Positions 63,713 to 64,000 of a DNA stretch of 64,000 nucleotides are shown here, piece by piece. Where the stretch lies: the NCBI GenBank assembly GCA_950022655.1, contig OX465587.1, positions 23,625,716-23,689,715 of the forward strand, given 5' to 3'. How positions within the stretch are numbered: the first letter of the stretch is position 1; every line of letters begins with the position of its first letter. The notes beneath the pieces are model-generated. The model worked only from the letters and a program-made list of their open reading frames with translations. It did no database searches and had not been told where the DNA came from. The position numbers and the translations under genes are program-made. The DNA is from Alentia gelatinosa. Taxonomy: Eukaryota; Annelida; Polychaeta; Phyllodocida; Polynoidae.

Positions 63713-64000
63713 TAGGTATGTGATATGGTGCACCAGACTAAGAGAATATTCTAAACACATCTTCTAGTACAGTGTTGATAAGAATGGGATATGGAGTACC
63801 AGACAAGAACATTCTTAAAGTGTTGATGAGAATGGGATATGGGGCACCAGAGAAGAAAAACATTGTAAAGGCATCTTCTCATAAAGTGTTGATAAGAATG
63901 GGACAAAGGGCACCAGAAAAGACTGGAAAAGAGTTGTTGAATCGTCTTCTAATTAAGTGTTGATGAGAATGGGGTATGGGGCACCAGAAAAGATAAACAT
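63650..64000 (+). repeat. Tandem array at the 3' end of GT8 gene 2
   Basis: Units of about 47-72 bp built around aagtgttgataagaatggg and ggcaccagaaaaga recur from the terminal exon to the window edge (about five copies). The stop TAA is in the first copy's aagtgttaatag. The array continues beyond the window. Confidence 0.8.

Overview
This is nuclear DNA of a multicellular animal. Genes have GT-AG introns, non-coding sequence is AT-rich, there are SINEs with tRNA-like promoters, two kinds of LINE, a tyrosine-recombinase (DIRS-type) retrotransposon, a Gypsy LTR retrotransposon and several foldback elements. The host genes encode Golgi-type carbohydrate enzymes. A marine invertebrate fits best, but the sequence alone does not fix the phylum.

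Layout. 1-5 kb: two exons of a GT8 glycosyltransferase (gene 1) that starts before the window or is incomplete. 6.7-11.8 kb: a tRNA-derived SINE and a decayed DIRS-like element on the minus strand, with a short repeat on either side. 13.86-25.05 kb: a full-length Gypsy element with 667-bp LTRs that look identical, a 4-bp target duplication, intact gag and pol, a G GGA AAC slippery heptamer just before the gag stop, a 21-bp minisatellite in the leader and a 3.1-kb untranslated 3' region. It splits an open reading frame on the minus strand that becomes continuous again if the element is removed.

26.0-45.2 kb: a block of five different carbohydrate enzymes or enzyme-like genes. These are a carbohydrate 6-O-sulfotransferase-like gene (3 exons, +), an unrecognised two-exon gene for a 617-residue protein with NNNGARN and WILPWDGNCF motifs (-), a single-exon GT-A glycosyltransferase (+), a GT11 alpha-1,2-fucosyltransferase-like gene (-) and a GT10 alpha-1,3-fucosyltransferase-like gene (-). 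52-64 kb: a second GT8 gene whose last four exons are clear and whose stop codon lies inside a tandem array that runs off the window. Its introns hold a SINE, a duplicated TATA-containing segment and a threefold tandem copy of a LINE reverse-transcriptase fragment.

Together the host genes could supply glycosyl transfer (GT8, GT-A), fucosylation (GT10, GT11) and sulfation of secreted or surface glycans. They come from unrelated families, so plain tandem duplication does not explain the clustering. Whether they act in one pathway is inference. The most unusual local structures are a 745-bp insert with 16-bp flanking repeats and a 56-bp-arm palindrome (38.1-38.85 kb), and three cases where a tandem repeat lies inside or across the end of a coding sequence (31.57, 44.4-44.6 and 63.7 kb).
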